A stretch of DNA of 64,000 nt from contig NZ_BALC01000003.1 of assembly GCF_000612445.1 (NCBI RefSeq), positions 248,001 through 312,000 on the forward strand, given 5' to 3'. Position 1 is the stretch's first letter. Each line of letters opens with the position of its first letter. Made by a program: the position numbers and the translations under genes. The DNA is from Liquorilactobacillus sucicola DSM 21376 = JCM 15457. Its GTDB lineage: Bacteria; Bacillota; Bacilli; Lactobacillales; Lactobacillaceae. The notes beneath the pieces are model-generated. The model was not told the DNA's origin. It saw nothing but the letters and a program-made list of their open reading frames with translations, and made no database searches. Below are positions 38,743-48,399 of the stretch, piece by piece.

Positions 38743-39681
38743 ATGAAAGCTGAAATTGGCTGGAAAACACATGAGCACGAGAAGATAAAAACTTTGGAGA
38801 TCATCAATAACAATGATGCAGTTCATACGCCCTATATTAAAGTATTTGATGGCATTTCAATTTTCTTTCACCAGTATGATTTTTCAAAATTTGCTTCGCC
38901 TTTGAGAGTCACTAAAGATAGTTTACGTTTAGATTATTGTTATAGTGGGCAAGTAGATTACGATGTACCCCATAAAAAAAGAGTTTTTTTTGAACCAGGT
39001 TTTCTGAAAATTGATCGACGGTCTTTGCAGAATAAGAGTTACTCATTCCCATCGCAACAATATAGCGGAATCACGATCATAGTTAACACGGAAATCGAGG
39101 GAAAAGATTTAAAAAGTGTGCTGGGTGAAGACCTTGATGTTGCTTCTATTAGTAAAAATTACTGTGACGAGGAAGAGTATGTCTTCTTACGGACTACCTT
39201 TCTTGAACATTTTTTTGAGGATTTGCGTTCAGAGGAACTGAGACACACGTTGTCATATCTGCGCCTGAAGGTGGCTGAACTTTTGCTGTACCTTTCTTCG
39301 GAAAGAATTGCTCAAAAAATGCTGCCGCAAGAAACATTTTCTGGCGGTATGATAAGTAGGATACGCCAAATAAAACGATATATAGATCAAAACTTTACTA
39401 AGAATATTACATTAGAGGCATTGACGAGAAGGTTCGAAATTTCTGCAACTGCAATGAAAAATGGGTATCGCGATTTTTACGGGATACCCATCCATGCTTA
39501 TATAAAGCATAAAAGGATTGAAACTGCTTGTCAGATGTTGAAAGACACAAATTTATATGTTTCACAGATTGCTAACGAGGTTGGCTACGCCAACCCCAGC
39601 AAATTTAGTGTTATGTTTAAGCGGGAAAAGAAATTGACACCAACAGATTTTAGAAAGTATTATCGACATCATAGACAATAG
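38743..39681 (+). CDS. AraC-family transcriptional regulator
   Basis: A 312-residue regulator. The N-terminal part (about 1-200) is a sensor domain without a recognised cupin signature. The C-terminal AraC domain begins at IRQIKRYIDQNFTKNITLEA and ends with the second helix-turn-helix VSQIANEVGYANPSKFSVMF. The open frame extends back to 38701, overlapping the ABC gene, but the ATG at 38743 follows AAAGGGGAATC. By analogy with YbtA it may control the ABC pair in response to the transported compound; this is inference. Confidence 0.85.
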   Translation: MKAEIGWKTHEHEKIKTLEIINNNDAVHTPYIKVFDGISIFFHQYDFSKFASPLRVTKDSLRLDYCYSGQVDYDVPHKKRVFFEPGFLKIDRRSLQNKSYSFPSQQYSGITIIVNTEIEGKDLKSVLGEDLDVASISKNYCDEEEYVFLRTTFLEHFFEDLRSEELRHTLSYLRLKVAELLLYLSSERIAQKMLPQETFSGGMISRIRQIKRYIDQNFTKNITLEALTRRFEISATAMKNGYRDFYGIPIHAYIKHKRIETACQMLKDTNLYVSQIANEVGYANPSKFSVMFKREKKLTPTDFRKYYRHHRQ

Positions 39682-39934
39682 TATTTTTCCTTTAGGTATA
39701 AATTAGATTAAGTGAAGAAATAAGATATTATTCATAGTTAAGATCAGATTGTACTCATAAGCGGCAGTTAACTCTCAAGCCCAACGATTTGTATAACTGG
39801 GAAGCCTCTAGAAAAGATAAAGTACCGTTGATATACCTTTTTGGAATGACAATGACGTTTCGGGGTAGAAGAAGCTTTTAGCGGTAATGTAGACTGAGAT
39901 TATGTTAAAAATTTCAGCATGAGAGGAACTGACG

Positions 39935-41143
39935 ATGAAGAACAAACTTTTTATTTCAACACTAGTATCATATCTTGGAATATACATTACGATGCCTGTT
40001 TTGTCGGCTATTTCGACAAAAGCTCATTTGATACCGAGTCAGATTGGTATTATGATTTCTTGCGGTGCATTCGCAATGTTGCTATTCGCACCATTATGGG
40101 GGAAGATAAGTGATCGTTTTGGACGACGAATTGTAATAATCATTGGAATGTTAGGAATGGGTCTATTTTTTATTCTTTATGTTTTCCTGTTTCATTTATC
40201 AATTTCAATGAGTAAAACACTAAACTATATGGTTTATGCACTAATTGCCACACGTTTTTTACTAGGAATATTTATGACAACAACTCCAACGGCAGCGAGT
40301 GCTTACATGGCTGATATCTCGGCACCGCAAGATCGAGCGAAAGATATGGCCTCGCTGGGTTTTGCAACCGGCTTAGCGATGGTGCTGGGGCCAATGATTG
40401 GCGGAGCCGTTTCAGCGGTCGGAAACTTGTATACACCATTTTACTTGACGATTGTTGGGTTGCTTGTTTTTTCAGTTGTAATGGGATTTGCCTTGCCACG
40501 CAAGGCTGAAACTGGTCTGTCAAAAAAGAAAGAAGATTTTGCAGCAGCATCCAAGACTAAGATGAACGGTTTTTTCTCGTTTGAGCTGTTTGGCTGGCTG
40601 ATAGCCGGCTGCTCTGTGATGTTCATCGTGGTAGTGCTTCAACTGGTAACCTCTTTATACTTACATGATGGTTTTAAGCAAACAGTCAATCAAAGTGCTC
40701 AAACCGCATCATTGCTGTTTTTTGTTTTAGGAATTGCATTGATGGCAGTGCAAGTGTTGCAAATGAAAGTATTACAGTGGACGGCTAAGAAAATGATGAT
40801 CGTTGGTATTCCACTAATAATCGGCGGAATGCTGCTAGCAACTATAAATAGCTGGTATTATTTAATTTTTGTCAGTTATATTTTAATTGGGGCAGGAGCA
40901 GGCTTGGGAATGAGTTCTTTGTCGGCTGGTTGCTCATTAGCCGTCTCTGAAAATCAGCAAGGAGCAGTTGCTGGAACTGTTGCAATGATTCAAGGAATCG
41001 CAGGAATTGTTTCACCATTAGTTGGTTCTTGGATATACCAATTAGATCCCAAACTTCCATTCCTGTTATTTAGTTGTTTTTCATTGTTTGCTTACCTAAT
41101 GTTTCTTGTGGCAACGAGAAGAAAAAAAGTTAGCGCGGTATAA
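39935..41143 (+). CDS. MFS transporter, drug/proton antiporter type
   Basis: 402 residues with 12 hydrophobic helices. The loop 2-3 motif GKISDRFGRRIVIIIGM is the MFS signature, and the helix 5 motif FATGLAMVLGPMIGG is the antiporter motif C (GxxxGPxxGG), which points to efflux. GAGAGGAA precedes the ATG. It lies 253 bases after the AraC gene in the same direction and may belong to the same physiological unit. The substrate is unknown. Confidence 0.87.
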   Translation: MKNKLFISTLVSYLGIYITMPVLSAISTKAHLIPSQIGIMISCGAFAMLLFAPLWGKISDRFGRRIVIIIGMLGMGLFFILYVFLFHLSISMSKTLNYMVYALIATRFLLGIFMTTTPTAASAYMADISAPQDRAKDMASLGFATGLAMVLGPMIGGAVSAVGNLYTPFYLTIVGLLVFSVVMGFALPRKAETGLSKKKEDFAAASKTKMNGFFSFELFGWLIAGCSVMFIVVVLQLVTSLYLHDGFKQTVNQSAQTASLLFFVLGIALMAVQVLQMKVLQWTAKKMMIVGIPLIIGGMLLATINSWYYLIFVSYILIGAGAGLGMSSLSAGCSLAVSENQQGAVAGTVAMIQGIAGIVSPLVGSWIYQLDPKLPFLLFSCFSLFAYLMFLVATRRKKVSAV

Positions 41144-41167
41144 AGCTTTTCTTGCAGTAGCCTTGAT

Positions 41168-41286
41168 TTTTGCAATACTTCGACCAGTATTGCAAAATAA
41201 CTAATTTTTAGAGAGCCTTAGCACAAGGACGTTAAGGTACCTTACAAAACTTGTTTTGCATGTTTAAGTTTTGTAAGGCACCTTTT
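41168..41286. terminator. Two consecutive terminator hairpins
   Basis: First hairpin TTTTGCAATACT/AGTATTGCAAAA (41168-41197). Second, larger hairpin AAGGTACCTTACAAAACTT with AAGTTTTGTAAGGCACCTT (41234-41284), followed by TTTTTT. They separate the convergent MFS and CHAD genes and the second can act in both directions. Confidence 0.8.
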
Positions 41287-41289
41287 TTG

Positions 41290-42084
41290 TTATACATCTT
41301 TTTTTGTTGAGGCAAAAATATCGTGCTGTGTTTGAGCTATTCGCAATAGTATTTTTTTAACATCGTTACTCTTAGTCTGAGTTGCAAGATATTGCAGTAA
41401 CTCATAATTAACATGCGCATCGGTGATTATGCCACATTTTTTTTGGATTTGTTTGGCTTTTTTATGAATCTTTTGAGTATTTTTAGAAGTAACTTCTGCA
41501 AAGTAGTCTGCTGCATAGCGCAAGGTTTTAGCTTTTTTGCGAATTTGGTGAACACGCGAATAGTCTTGGAAGTCTAAATCGGTATAAAGTTTGAATAATT
41601 TGTTTTTTCTCCGTTTTAGCTCATCTGAAATATAGATTGACCAATCAATGTCTTTATTAAAGTTGAGGACATCTAGTTGTTTTTTAACCCGTGTAAGATA
41701 ATCTGTTAATTTTTTAATTGTCGTTTTTGTTATACTGCTGCGCATTTTTTGGGCACGTTCGACATGTAAGTCATGAAAAAGTTGGCGATAATTGTTACTT
41801 TCTTGCGGGTGTGCATACGCAAATTCACTTGATTTTATAATCAAAACATCAATATCACGCAAAGAACTGAAAATTTTTGCTGCTTGGCTGAGAAAGCCAT
41901 CGATAGTAGCAAAAGAGGTCGGTGACAGGGCACGTTTTAAAAATTTAAATAATCCACGGAGTGTTCGAATTGAAACACGCAGATCATGAACACGTTCTGG
42001 ATCATAGGGGTTGTTGCGGTAACGGGTTAATTCCGTTTGAATCGTACTGTATTGTCGTTGCAAAATAACTAGTATCGGGTTCAT
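41290..42084 (-). CDS. CHAD domain protein
   Basis: A 264-residue all-helical protein. The conserved histidines of the CHAD domain appear in VHDLRVSIRTLRGLFKF and VHQIRKKAKTLRYAADYF, set in strongly basic helices, which is the polyphosphate-binding face in characterised CHAD proteins. There is no linked CYTH phosphatase or polyphosphate kinase gene. GAGG lies 7 bases before the ATG at 42084; the frame is open to 42138. Role: probably polyphosphate binding, inferred from the family. Confidence 0.87.
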   Translation of the reverse strand: MNPILVILQRQYSTIQTELTRYRNNPYDPERVHDLRVSIRTLRGLFKFLKRALSPTSFATIDGFLSQAAKIFSSLRDIDVLIIKSSEFAYAHPQESNNYRQLFHDLHVERAQKMRSSITKTTIKKLTDYLTRVKKQLDVLNFNKDIDWSIYISDELKRRKNKLFKLYTDLDFQDYSRVHQIRKKAKTLRYAADYFAEVTSKNTQKIHKKAKQIQKKCGIITDAHVNYELLQYLATQTKSNDVKKILLRIAQTQHDIFASTKKDV

Positions 42085-42457
42085 AATAAAACCTCTTTTC
42101 TTAATTGTTGAAAAATAAAGTTTCAGCCGGATATCCAAGAGGAAAAGCAGATGTTAAACTATTGAGTACTTAATTATATGAAAAGGCTGCCAAAACATCA
42201 AAAATTACGTCTGCTATTTGATACAGCTATGAAAACTAACGTTGATAAGTTGAGGATAGCAGGACAAGTGTAGGTTCAAAGTTAATTATTCTGGCTAAAC
42301 GGATCATTTGTGTTCGATTGGAGTGCCAATGTGCTTGAAAATGCAGTAGGTTTGTCTTATATGAATACAGAAAGTGTACATGTAGCGCGATGTTGCGTAC
42401 ACGATGCAGATTCATTATTGATAGATTCAGAAAATGCAGCTTAGAAAGGGGCTTTTT
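42085..42457. other. Intergenic region between divergent CHAD and FAD oxidase genes
   Basis: About 370 bases. A near-palindrome TGTACATGTAGCGCGATGTTGCGTACA at about 42374-42400 (outer arms TGTAC and GTACA) could be an operator. No ORF with a ribosome site is seen. AGAAAGGGG at 42443-42451 is the ribosome site of the oxidase. Confidence 0.3.
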
Positions 42458-43840
42458 ATGAAAAAAGGGTCAAATGAACGTCAGTGGCCAGCCTTACCTA
42501 CAACCTTAAAAAAGGTGGCAGTTGCACCAGATGATTCTGGGTATGACACGGTGCGAGCTAATTACTTTCGGATCGGTACTCCTGCTTTGGTAATTATGGC
42601 AGAAACAAAAGCACAGGTAGCAGAAACTATCAGATTTGTTGCGGAGGCGCGCAAAGTACGCGGCAGTCAAATCCCCTTTTCTGTGCGTAGTGGAGGCCAT
42701 GGTATTACCACTGCATCTGTCAATAATGGGGGAGTAGTTTTAGATGTTTCTCGGATGAACAAAATAACTATAGTTGATAAAGAGAAAAGGCTAGTTAGAA
42801 TACAAGCTGGGGCCGTCTGGGGAGACGTTGCAAAAGCGTTAGATAAGTATCAGATGGTTATTTCCAGTGGCGATTTTGGAGACACTGGAGTCGGTGGACT
42901 AGCAACTGCAGGAGGCATTGGACTGTTGGTTAGAGAAACAGGACTTACAATAGACCATGTAATTGGAGCCGAATTAGTAACTTCAAATGGTGAGTGCCAC
43001 TGGATTGATGACAAGCACAAGCCAAATCTGTTTTGGGCTATTCGAGGGGGCAGTTCACAGGTAGGAGTTGTGACAGAGTTCCTCTTTAAGGCGGATCGAC
43101 TGGCGGCACCGAATGGAGAAGGCGGTACGTCCGTTACGGTCCAAAAAATTAAATATTCAGTAACAGACCTAAGCAGCTTTGTTCTAGAGTGGCAGAAGTA
43201 TACAAACGCATCTTCTAGATGGCTAACTAGTTTGCTTATGATAACAGCGGATAAAAATAGTGATTTTGTAGTAGATGCTACGAATGTTTGGGCAGGACCT
43301 GAAGGTGCGAAAATGACCGCGTCCTTTAAAAAAATGTTAATGTTAGGCCATATAGAAGATCAACAACAGTCTACTATGAAATATGCGGAGCTGGTAAAAG
43401 CACCGCATGAACCGCATACGGGACAACAACCAGTTTTTGTTAAAAATGTATTAGTTAAAAACTTTACTGGCACAATAATAAATGAAATTGAAAATATGCT
43501 GAAATATGATTTTACAATGGGAATTGAACTTCGAGCTATCGGTGGCAAACTTAATGAAGTAAAAACTGGGGCAACAGCGTGGGATTTTAGAGAAGCAACT
43601 GGTTTTCTTGCTTTATGGGGGGATAAGGATCATCCACAAGAGTTAAAAAAGATATTTAAAGTTACTGAAGAAGAAGGCTTAGGGGTTTACGGAGCATACT
43701 CTAGTGAGCTAAGTGAACAGGAGAATGCTAGAGCTTGGCCTAAAGAAAAAACGAGGACGCGCTTAAGGAAAATTATGAATGAAAGTGATCCAGAGCAACT
43801 CTTTGATCAAGCAGAAGCCTTAATATATAACAATATGTGA
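42458..43840 (+). CDS. FAD-linked oxidoreductase (berberine-bridge-enzyme type)
   Basis: A 460-residue flavoenzyme with the PCMH/VAO fold. PFSVRSGGHGITTASVNNGG carries the histidine that covalently holds FAD in this family, and GVGGLATAGGIGLLVRETGL is the second FAD-binding stretch. The C-terminal region ends LFDQAEALIYN and resembles a BBE domain without its usual NYxD end. AAGGGG lies 6 bases before the ATG at 42458. These enzymes oxidise sugars or alcohols; the substrate is unknown. Confidence 0.85.
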   Translation: MKKGSNERQWPALPTTLKKVAVAPDDSGYDTVRANYFRIGTPALVIMAETKAQVAETIRFVAEARKVRGSQIPFSVRSGGHGITTASVNNGGVVLDVSRMNKITIVDKEKRLVRIQAGAVWGDVAKALDKYQMVISSGDFGDTGVGGLATAGGIGLLVRETGLTIDHVIGAELVTSNGECHWIDDKHKPNLFWAIRGGSSQVGVVTEFLFKADRLAAPNGEGGTSVTVQKIKYSVTDLSSFVLEWQKYTNASSRWLTSLLMITADKNSDFVVDATNVWAGPEGAKMTASFKKMLMLGHIEDQQQSTMKYAELVKAPHEPHTGQQPVFVKNVLVKNFTGTIINEIENMLKYDFTMGIELRAIGGKLNEVKTGATAWDFREATGFLALWGDKDHPQELKKIFKVTEEEGLGVYGAYSSELSEQENARAWPKEKTRTRLRKIMNESDPEQLFDQAEALIYNNM

Positions 43841-43894
43841 TGAATGAACCGATTACAAGAGTGATAAGCTTGGAAAACAAGTATAAATGAAACT

Positions 43895-43989
43895 AAAAAA
43901 ACATCATTACCAGTCATGTGAATCGATCTCCAGAAGCTAGATTTATTGTAGGTTGATTCAATAGACATCATTGGCAATGATGTTTTTTT
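43895..43989. terminator. Long bidirectional terminator
   Basis: AAAAAAACATCATT (43895-43908) pairs exactly with AATGATGTTTTTTT (43976-43989), with GAATCGAT/GGTTGATTC as an inner imperfect stem. It lies between the convergent FAD oxidase and alpha/beta hydrolase genes. Confidence 0.75.
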
Positions 43990-44034
43990 ATTTATCGAAC
44001 GCAATTCATTTTTATATGTGGCTCTAGTGCCAAA

Positions 44035-45150
44035 CTACTGCAGAAATTTTTTGATTTCAGCAAAACCGAGTTCACGCCTGCCAGCCTGGCAATGCTGATC
44101 TCCACCAGAAGCTTTATCAAACATCACTGATCTGACCGAGCTAGCATTAACTAGGCCATTGGCAATTTCTGGAAGACGGCTGCTTGGCACATACTGATCA
44201 TTTTCTCCCGCAAGTAGTAATACATCTTGATTGATTAATGGAAGAATTGGTCCCATATTATACTTTTGAAACTCTTTAAGTAACGCATAAGGTGTTTTAG
44301 TTCCTGTATTTTCCAAACCTTTGTTAATTTTCCAGTTTAGATCAAGATTTTGATTCATCATTGCAGCAAACTGAGCGTTGATAACTTCTTCTTGTTCCGT
44401 ATCCAGCAACTGCTCGATTTTGGTCATTTTGTCATAAGGCAAGCGGACACGCAAGCCATCCATGAAACTGTAGAAAATATCAAAAGCAACGACTTTATCC
44501 AGACGTTTTTCGAACGCAGCTGCACGCATGACTAAATATCCACCAAGTGACATTCCAATTGCACTTGCACGTTTGATGTCAAAATAATCTAGAATAGCAC
44601 TGATTGGTTTTTCCCAACTGTGAGTGAGTTTTATACCGTTTTTAAGTGCCGTTCCTTGACCAGGTCCGTCGAAAATATAGATATTGTAATTGAGGCCCTT
44701 CATAAAATGTGCCATTTTGACCATTTCTTCCATATATGAATCGAAACCAGCAAAGTATAAGAGGCTTCTTGTTGCTCCGGGAGTCACCAACTTGACTACA
44801 GGCAGATAACTGTTTTCATATGGAACCTTATATGATTCATATTTGAAATCATCGTATCCTTTATAAAAATTTTCACGGTATTTGTCATACACAAATTGAT
44901 CTCTTGGATCGTCTGAATTTAAATAAAATTCTGCTGCCTGATAATAGGCTGAAGCAATTGACCAGTGTTCAGCACGTTCCCGTTCCTGTGCTTTTTGGAG
45001 CCAGGCTGTATACCATGATTCAGTATCTTTCAATTGTGGGATAATTTTTTTTAAATCTTGCTGTACGATGGGGTTATCCTCAAATTCATCATTTATAAAG
45101 CGATTTATCTGTAAATTAAATTGTTCATTTTGAACATATTGTTTGAACAT
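44035..45150 (-). CDS. Alpha/beta hydrolase (FrsA/DUF1100-like)
   Basis: A 371-residue cytoplasmic hydrolase. An N-terminal helical domain (about 1-110) precedes the alpha/beta fold with the nucleophile elbow GMSLGGYLVM, an oxyanion region LLYFAGFDSYMEEM and the catalytic Asp/His in LLLAGENDQYVP and GGDQHCQAG. The helical N-terminal extension and the GDQHC motif recall FrsA-like and 2,6-dihydroxypseudooxynicotine hydrolase-like proteins. It diverges from a TetR gene with a large inverted repeat between them, so it is probably TetR-controlled. The natural substrate is unknown. Confidence 0.83.
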   Translation of the reverse strand: MFKQYVQNEQFNLQINRFINDEFEDNPIVQQDLKKIIPQLKDTESWYTAWLQKAQERERAEHWSIASAYYQAAEFYLNSDDPRDQFVYDKYRENFYKGYDDFKYESYKVPYENSYLPVVKLVTPGATRSLLYFAGFDSYMEEMVKMAHFMKGLNYNIYIFDGPGQGTALKNGIKLTHSWEKPISAILDYFDIKRASAIGMSLGGYLVMRAAAFEKRLDKVVAFDIFYSFMDGLRVRLPYDKMTKIEQLLDTEQEEVINAQFAAMMNQNLDLNWKINKGLENTGTKTPYALLKEFQKYNMGPILPLINQDVLLLAGENDQYVPSSRLPEIANGLVNASSVRSVMFDKASGGDQHCQAGRRELGFAEIKKFLQ

Positions 45151-45233
45151 TTTGACATACCTCCCTTTAATTTCTGTAAATTTAGTATCTATGAAATTTT
45201 AGGAAGAAACAATAAACAGCTTCTGCCAAATTA

Positions 45234-45274
45234 TAGGATATCAAACCATTATTTTAAATTAGTGTGATATCCTA
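45234..45274. promoter_or_regulatory. Candidate TetR operator
   Basis: TAGGATATCA (45234-45243) and TGATATCCTA (45265-45274) form a perfect 10-base inverted repeat, about three helix turns apart centre to centre. It lies between the divergent hydrolase and TetR genes, just before the TetR ribosome site. Confidence 0.6.
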
Positions 45275-45297
45275 CAAATGAAGGTAAGGTGATTGGT

Positions 45298-45864
45298 ATG
45301 GTATTGGATAAAAGAAAAATAAAAACTAAAAGGTTGATAGAAATGACATTTATCAACATACTCTCTGAAAAAGAGCTTTCAAGAATAACGATAAAAGAAA
45401 TTTGTGAAAAAGCATTAATAAGCAAATCGACTTTTTATGATCATTATGTTGATAAGTACGCTTTGGTAGATACCATTATTCAAGAATATTCCAACGAATT
45501 TCAAAAGGAGATCCACGAACGATTCAAATCAGTAGATGAACATAATACTTTCGAAGTAATCAGTGGTATCACACAGGGGATGGCTTTACAAAATAAAAAT
45601 TTATCTACTATTTTGAGAGTTACTGGGACTGACAGTAGCCTAGAGAGCAATTTCAGAAAGATACTTTTTCGAGAATCCTTTGCTTATTTTACAAGTCATC
45701 CGATCAACAAAAGATTTTCAAGGGAATTTTTAGCAAAAATGTATGCAGAACTGGCTTTAGCATCTATAGCATACACGTTGAGCAATTATGAAGATAAGGA
45801 ATTGATAAACCAGCAAGCGGATTTTATTAATTTGCTACAACAAGCAATAATCGAAAAACTTTAA
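45298..45864 (+). CDS. TetR-family transcriptional regulator
   Basis: A 188-residue regulator. The helix-turn-helix ITIKEICEKALISKSTFYDH is at about residues 30-50, with a C-terminal ligand/dimer domain of no recognised specificity. The ATG at 45298 follows AAGGTGA; a GTG at 45289 is part of that ribosome site and less likely. It diverges from the alpha/beta hydrolase gene and probably regulates it and itself through the inverted repeat at 45234-45274. Confidence 0.87.
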   Translation: MVLDKRKIKTKRLIEMTFINILSEKELSRITIKEICEKALISKSTFYDHYVDKYALVDTIIQEYSNEFQKEIHERFKSVDEHNTFEVISGITQGMALQNKNLSTILRVTGTDSSLESNFRKILFRESFAYFTSHPINKRFSREFLAKMYAELALASIAYTLSNYEDKELINQQADFINLLQQAIIEKL

Positions 45865-46064
45865 CTTTTGATTCAGCACTTTTTTACCTTGGTATCTTTT
45901 AAACTACCCCCAACCTAGGTGACAAAAGAGATATTTTTTTAAAAACTTATGTATTTTTTGATTAAAATAATATTCTTTAGGCAAATCTGTTTACAATTAA
46001 AATAGAACAATATAGAATCTATAAAAATGTCTTGTTTTAACAGGTCAACCATAGGGAGATTGAA

Positions 46065-46925
46065 ATGCGTAAGTTATTTAACTTTTTTAAGTATGAATAT
46101 GCGGTAGTATTACTGGCTGTTATGTTGATTTTATTGTTATATTTGACCCAAGAAATGTTTGCTGACGTATTTTGGGCCGTTTCGATCTTGAGTCTTCTGG
46201 GGCTTATAAGTGCTTTTGTACTGTCAGATGTATTGCTGACATGGTTTGTTATTTTGGTGGTGATGGCTGGAACATTTACTATGATGGCAGGAATAGTTTA
46301 TTTGCCTCATTTTGAAAGAGGTATTTTGATTTTTACGTTGCCTCTTTTTAGTGGACTAGGTGCGCTTATCAAAAGTTTGGGCGGTGTGAGAGAATCTGCT
46401 CTTTCAAATAAAAGTAATATTATTAGCTATACTAATCACGTTAATTCTGTTACTAAACTAAAAAACAAAGAGAATGCTGCGCGTTTTTACGAACGCTATG
46501 TCTCATTCATTAAAAATATGGACAGTAAAGAGCTTACGGTAGCAGCAACTTGTATAAATTGGGCACATAGCAATCAATATCGTCAACAAAACTATACTGA
46601 GTACAAGCGGGTCTTAAAGGAAATAGCTGACATTTTAAAAATTCAGCGGTTGCCTGACGAAGTGATCTGTTATATAGATTCAGGTAACTTCTTGATTTTT
46701 TCTTCTAAACTTGAAAATGAATTGAAAAAAAGTGTTGATCGTCGAGTAAAAGAAAAATTATCTGAAATAAAGTATCAGGATCAAGGAATAAAGCATGATT
46801 TGCAATATAAATACGCATACCAAGCTATCAATCATAAGAATGTGAATGAATTCGGCACATTTAGGGATTTGACTAATAACTTGAAGCGACAGTTGGAGAC
46901 AAGAATTGTCGTTGAGTACCAGTAG
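46065..46925 (+). CDS. Membrane protein with degenerate GGDEF-like domain
   Basis: A 286-residue protein. Four hydrophobic helices fill residues about 13-105. The rest resembles a diguanylate-cyclase fold: NSVTKLKNKENAARFYERY matches the start of GGDEF domains (D-x-L-T-x-L-x-N-R), but where GGDEF should stand the sequence is ICYIDSGNFLIF, so the active site is lost. It is the first gene of an operon with a 47-residue membrane protein, a GT2 synthase and a GH8 glucanase, which suggests a regulatory or structural role in polysaccharide synthesis, possibly as a non-catalytic receptor. The GGDEF assignment is by eye. Confidence 0.65.
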   Translation: MRKLFNFFKYEYAVVLLAVMLILLLYLTQEMFADVFWAVSILSLLGLISAFVLSDVLLTWFVILVVMAGTFTMMAGIVYLPHFERGILIFTLPLFSGLGALIKSLGGVRESALSNKSNIISYTNHVNSVTKLKNKENAARFYERYVSFIKNMDSKELTVAATCINWAHSNQYRQQNYTEYKRVLKEIADILKIQRLPDEVICYIDSGNFLIFSSKLENELKKSVDRRVKEKLSEIKYQDQGIKHDLQYKYAYQAINHKNVNEFGTFRDLTNNLKRQLETRIVVEYQ

Positions 46926-46941
46926 AAACGAGGTGGCTAAA

Positions 46942-47085
46942 GTGAGTTTAACAGATGTTTTCTTTGTATTAGCATTGATTATCAGTGCATTTTTCGCTTT
47001 CTGCACGGTAGGTTTCTTTATCTTACATTTGGTTATTTATCACAGAATAAACAAAAACTTTAAGGCGGTAGAAAAAGATGATTAG
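46942..47085 (+). CDS. Small membrane protein, 47 residues
   Basis: It starts at GTG 46942, 5 to 6 bases after GAGGTGG, and encodes one long hydrophobic helix (FFVLALIISAFFAFCTVGFF...LHLVIY) with a short basic/acidic tail ending KAVEKDD. Its stop lies 8 bases inside the GT2 gene, so translation is coupled. Position between the GGDEF-like protein and the synthase suggests a small subunit of the synthase, like the small accessory proteins of other exopolysaccharide synthases. The function is unknown. Confidence 0.7.
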   Translation: MSLTDVFFVLALIISAFFAFCTVGFFILHLVIYHRINKNFKAVEKDD

Positions 47086-48388
47086 TCAAATTTTGATGAT
47101 TGTAACTTTGATTTCGATTTGGTTTTCTTTAGCAATGTCTTTGATTATTTTGACGGGAGCTACCCATTTTTGGTTAAAGAACAGCCGTGCTAAGTCAGTT
47201 GTAAAACCACTGCCGTATTATCCTTTAATTACAGTTGTTGTACCGGCACATAATGAGGAAGTTGTAATAGCACAAACTGTTAAAGCTATCTTAGATATGA
47301 ATTATCCACAAGCAAGAGTTGAGTTGCTGTTGTTTGCAGATAACTGCAGTGACGGTACTTATAGGGTAATGAAGTATATTAAGCAGTTGCCTGAGTATCA
47401 AAAGCGAAACATTAAAATAATTAAACGAACGGGCTCAGGAGGCAAAGCCGGCGTTTTGAATGATGCCTTAAAAATGGCGCATGGCCAATATATTGGTGTC
47501 TATGATGCTGATGCGATGCCAGAAAAAAATGCACTTTATTTTTTAGTCGCGGAAGCCTTAAAGGATCCTGAGCGTCACGTCGCTGCTTTTGGAAGAAATA
47601 AAACGCGCAATGCAACGCAAAACTTTTTGACACGCTGTATCAACCAGGAAATAGTTGTTACTCAGCGGATTCAGCACATAGGTTTGTGGCATTTGTTTAA
47701 GATTGGAAGAATACCAGGAACCAATTTTATAATTAACGCTGAGTTTGTAAAAAGCATTGGAGGATGGCGCAACGGAGCATTAACTGAAGATACAGATATT
47801 TCTTTCAAAATAATGCAGAGTGGGAAATTAATTGCTCTAGCGTACAATTCCGAGGCGTTTCAGCAGGAACCTGAAAATTTGAAAGCATATTATATGCAGC
47901 GCAAAAGATGGGCCAAGGGAAACTATGAGGTTGTTATCGCTAATTTTAAGCATCTTTTTGATAGAAGCAATTGGAGGGTGAAGTTCGAGACCTTTTATTA
48001 TGTCTCTACATTTTTGTGGTTTAATTGTGCGATTATTTTATCGGATATTATTTTCTTTTCGAACGTCATAGTTTTAGCATTAGGACTGTTCGTTCCTAAC
48101 TTGCAGTTGCCTTTTATGTTTTCAGCAAGCAACATTTATATCGCGCAGATCTTGTTCTTCAATTGGGCATTGATGATTCTTTTGTACCTGCTTCAAATCA
48201 GCATGGCTTTAGTCACGCAGTTTGGCCAAGCAACTTCGGAACAGATCTGGCTAGGGTTAGCGTCATACTTTACCTACTCGCAGCTTTTCATCGTTGTTTC
48301 GATTTCTGCTGTCTGTTCAGTAATGATGGATAGGATCCTGCGCCGCGATGGCAACGTTTGGGTAAAAACAAAACGATTTAATGACTGA
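47078..48388 (+). CDS. Family 2 processive glycosyltransferase (cellulose/beta-glucan synthase-like)
   Basis: A 436-residue membrane enzyme that polymerises and probably exports a beta-linked polysaccharide. The N-terminal helix is followed by the GT2 domain: VVVPAHNEEVV, DNCSDGT, the DAD of GVYDADAMPE, TEDTD and YMQRKRWAKGNYE (the QxxRW motif of processive enzymes). Three or more C-terminal helices follow. There is no PilZ domain. AAGGCGG precedes the ATG. A GH8 glucanase follows after 11 bases, which favours a beta-1,4-glucan product, but a poly-N-acetylglucosamine type cannot be excluded. Confidence 0.88.
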   Translation: MISQILMIVTLISIWFSLAMSLIILTGATHFWLKNSRAKSVVKPLPYYPLITVVVPAHNEEVVIAQTVKAILDMNYPQARVELLLFADNCSDGTYRVMKYIKQLPEYQKRNIKIIKRTGSGGKAGVLNDALKMAHGQYIGVYDADAMPEKNALYFLVAEALKDPERHVAAFGRNKTRNATQNFLTRCINQEIVVTQRIQHIGLWHLFKIGRIPGTNFIINAEFVKSIGGWRNGALTEDTDISFKIMQSGKLIALAYNSEAFQQEPENLKAYYMQRKRWAKGNYEVVIANFKHLFDRSNWRVKFETFYYVSTFLWFNCAIILSDIIFFSNVIVLALGLFVPNLQLPFMFSASNIYIAQILFFNWALMILLYLLQISMALVTQFGQATSEQIWLGLASYFTYSQLFIVVSISAVCSVMMDRILRRDGNVWVKTKRFND

Positions 48389-48399
48389 GAGGAAGTAAT

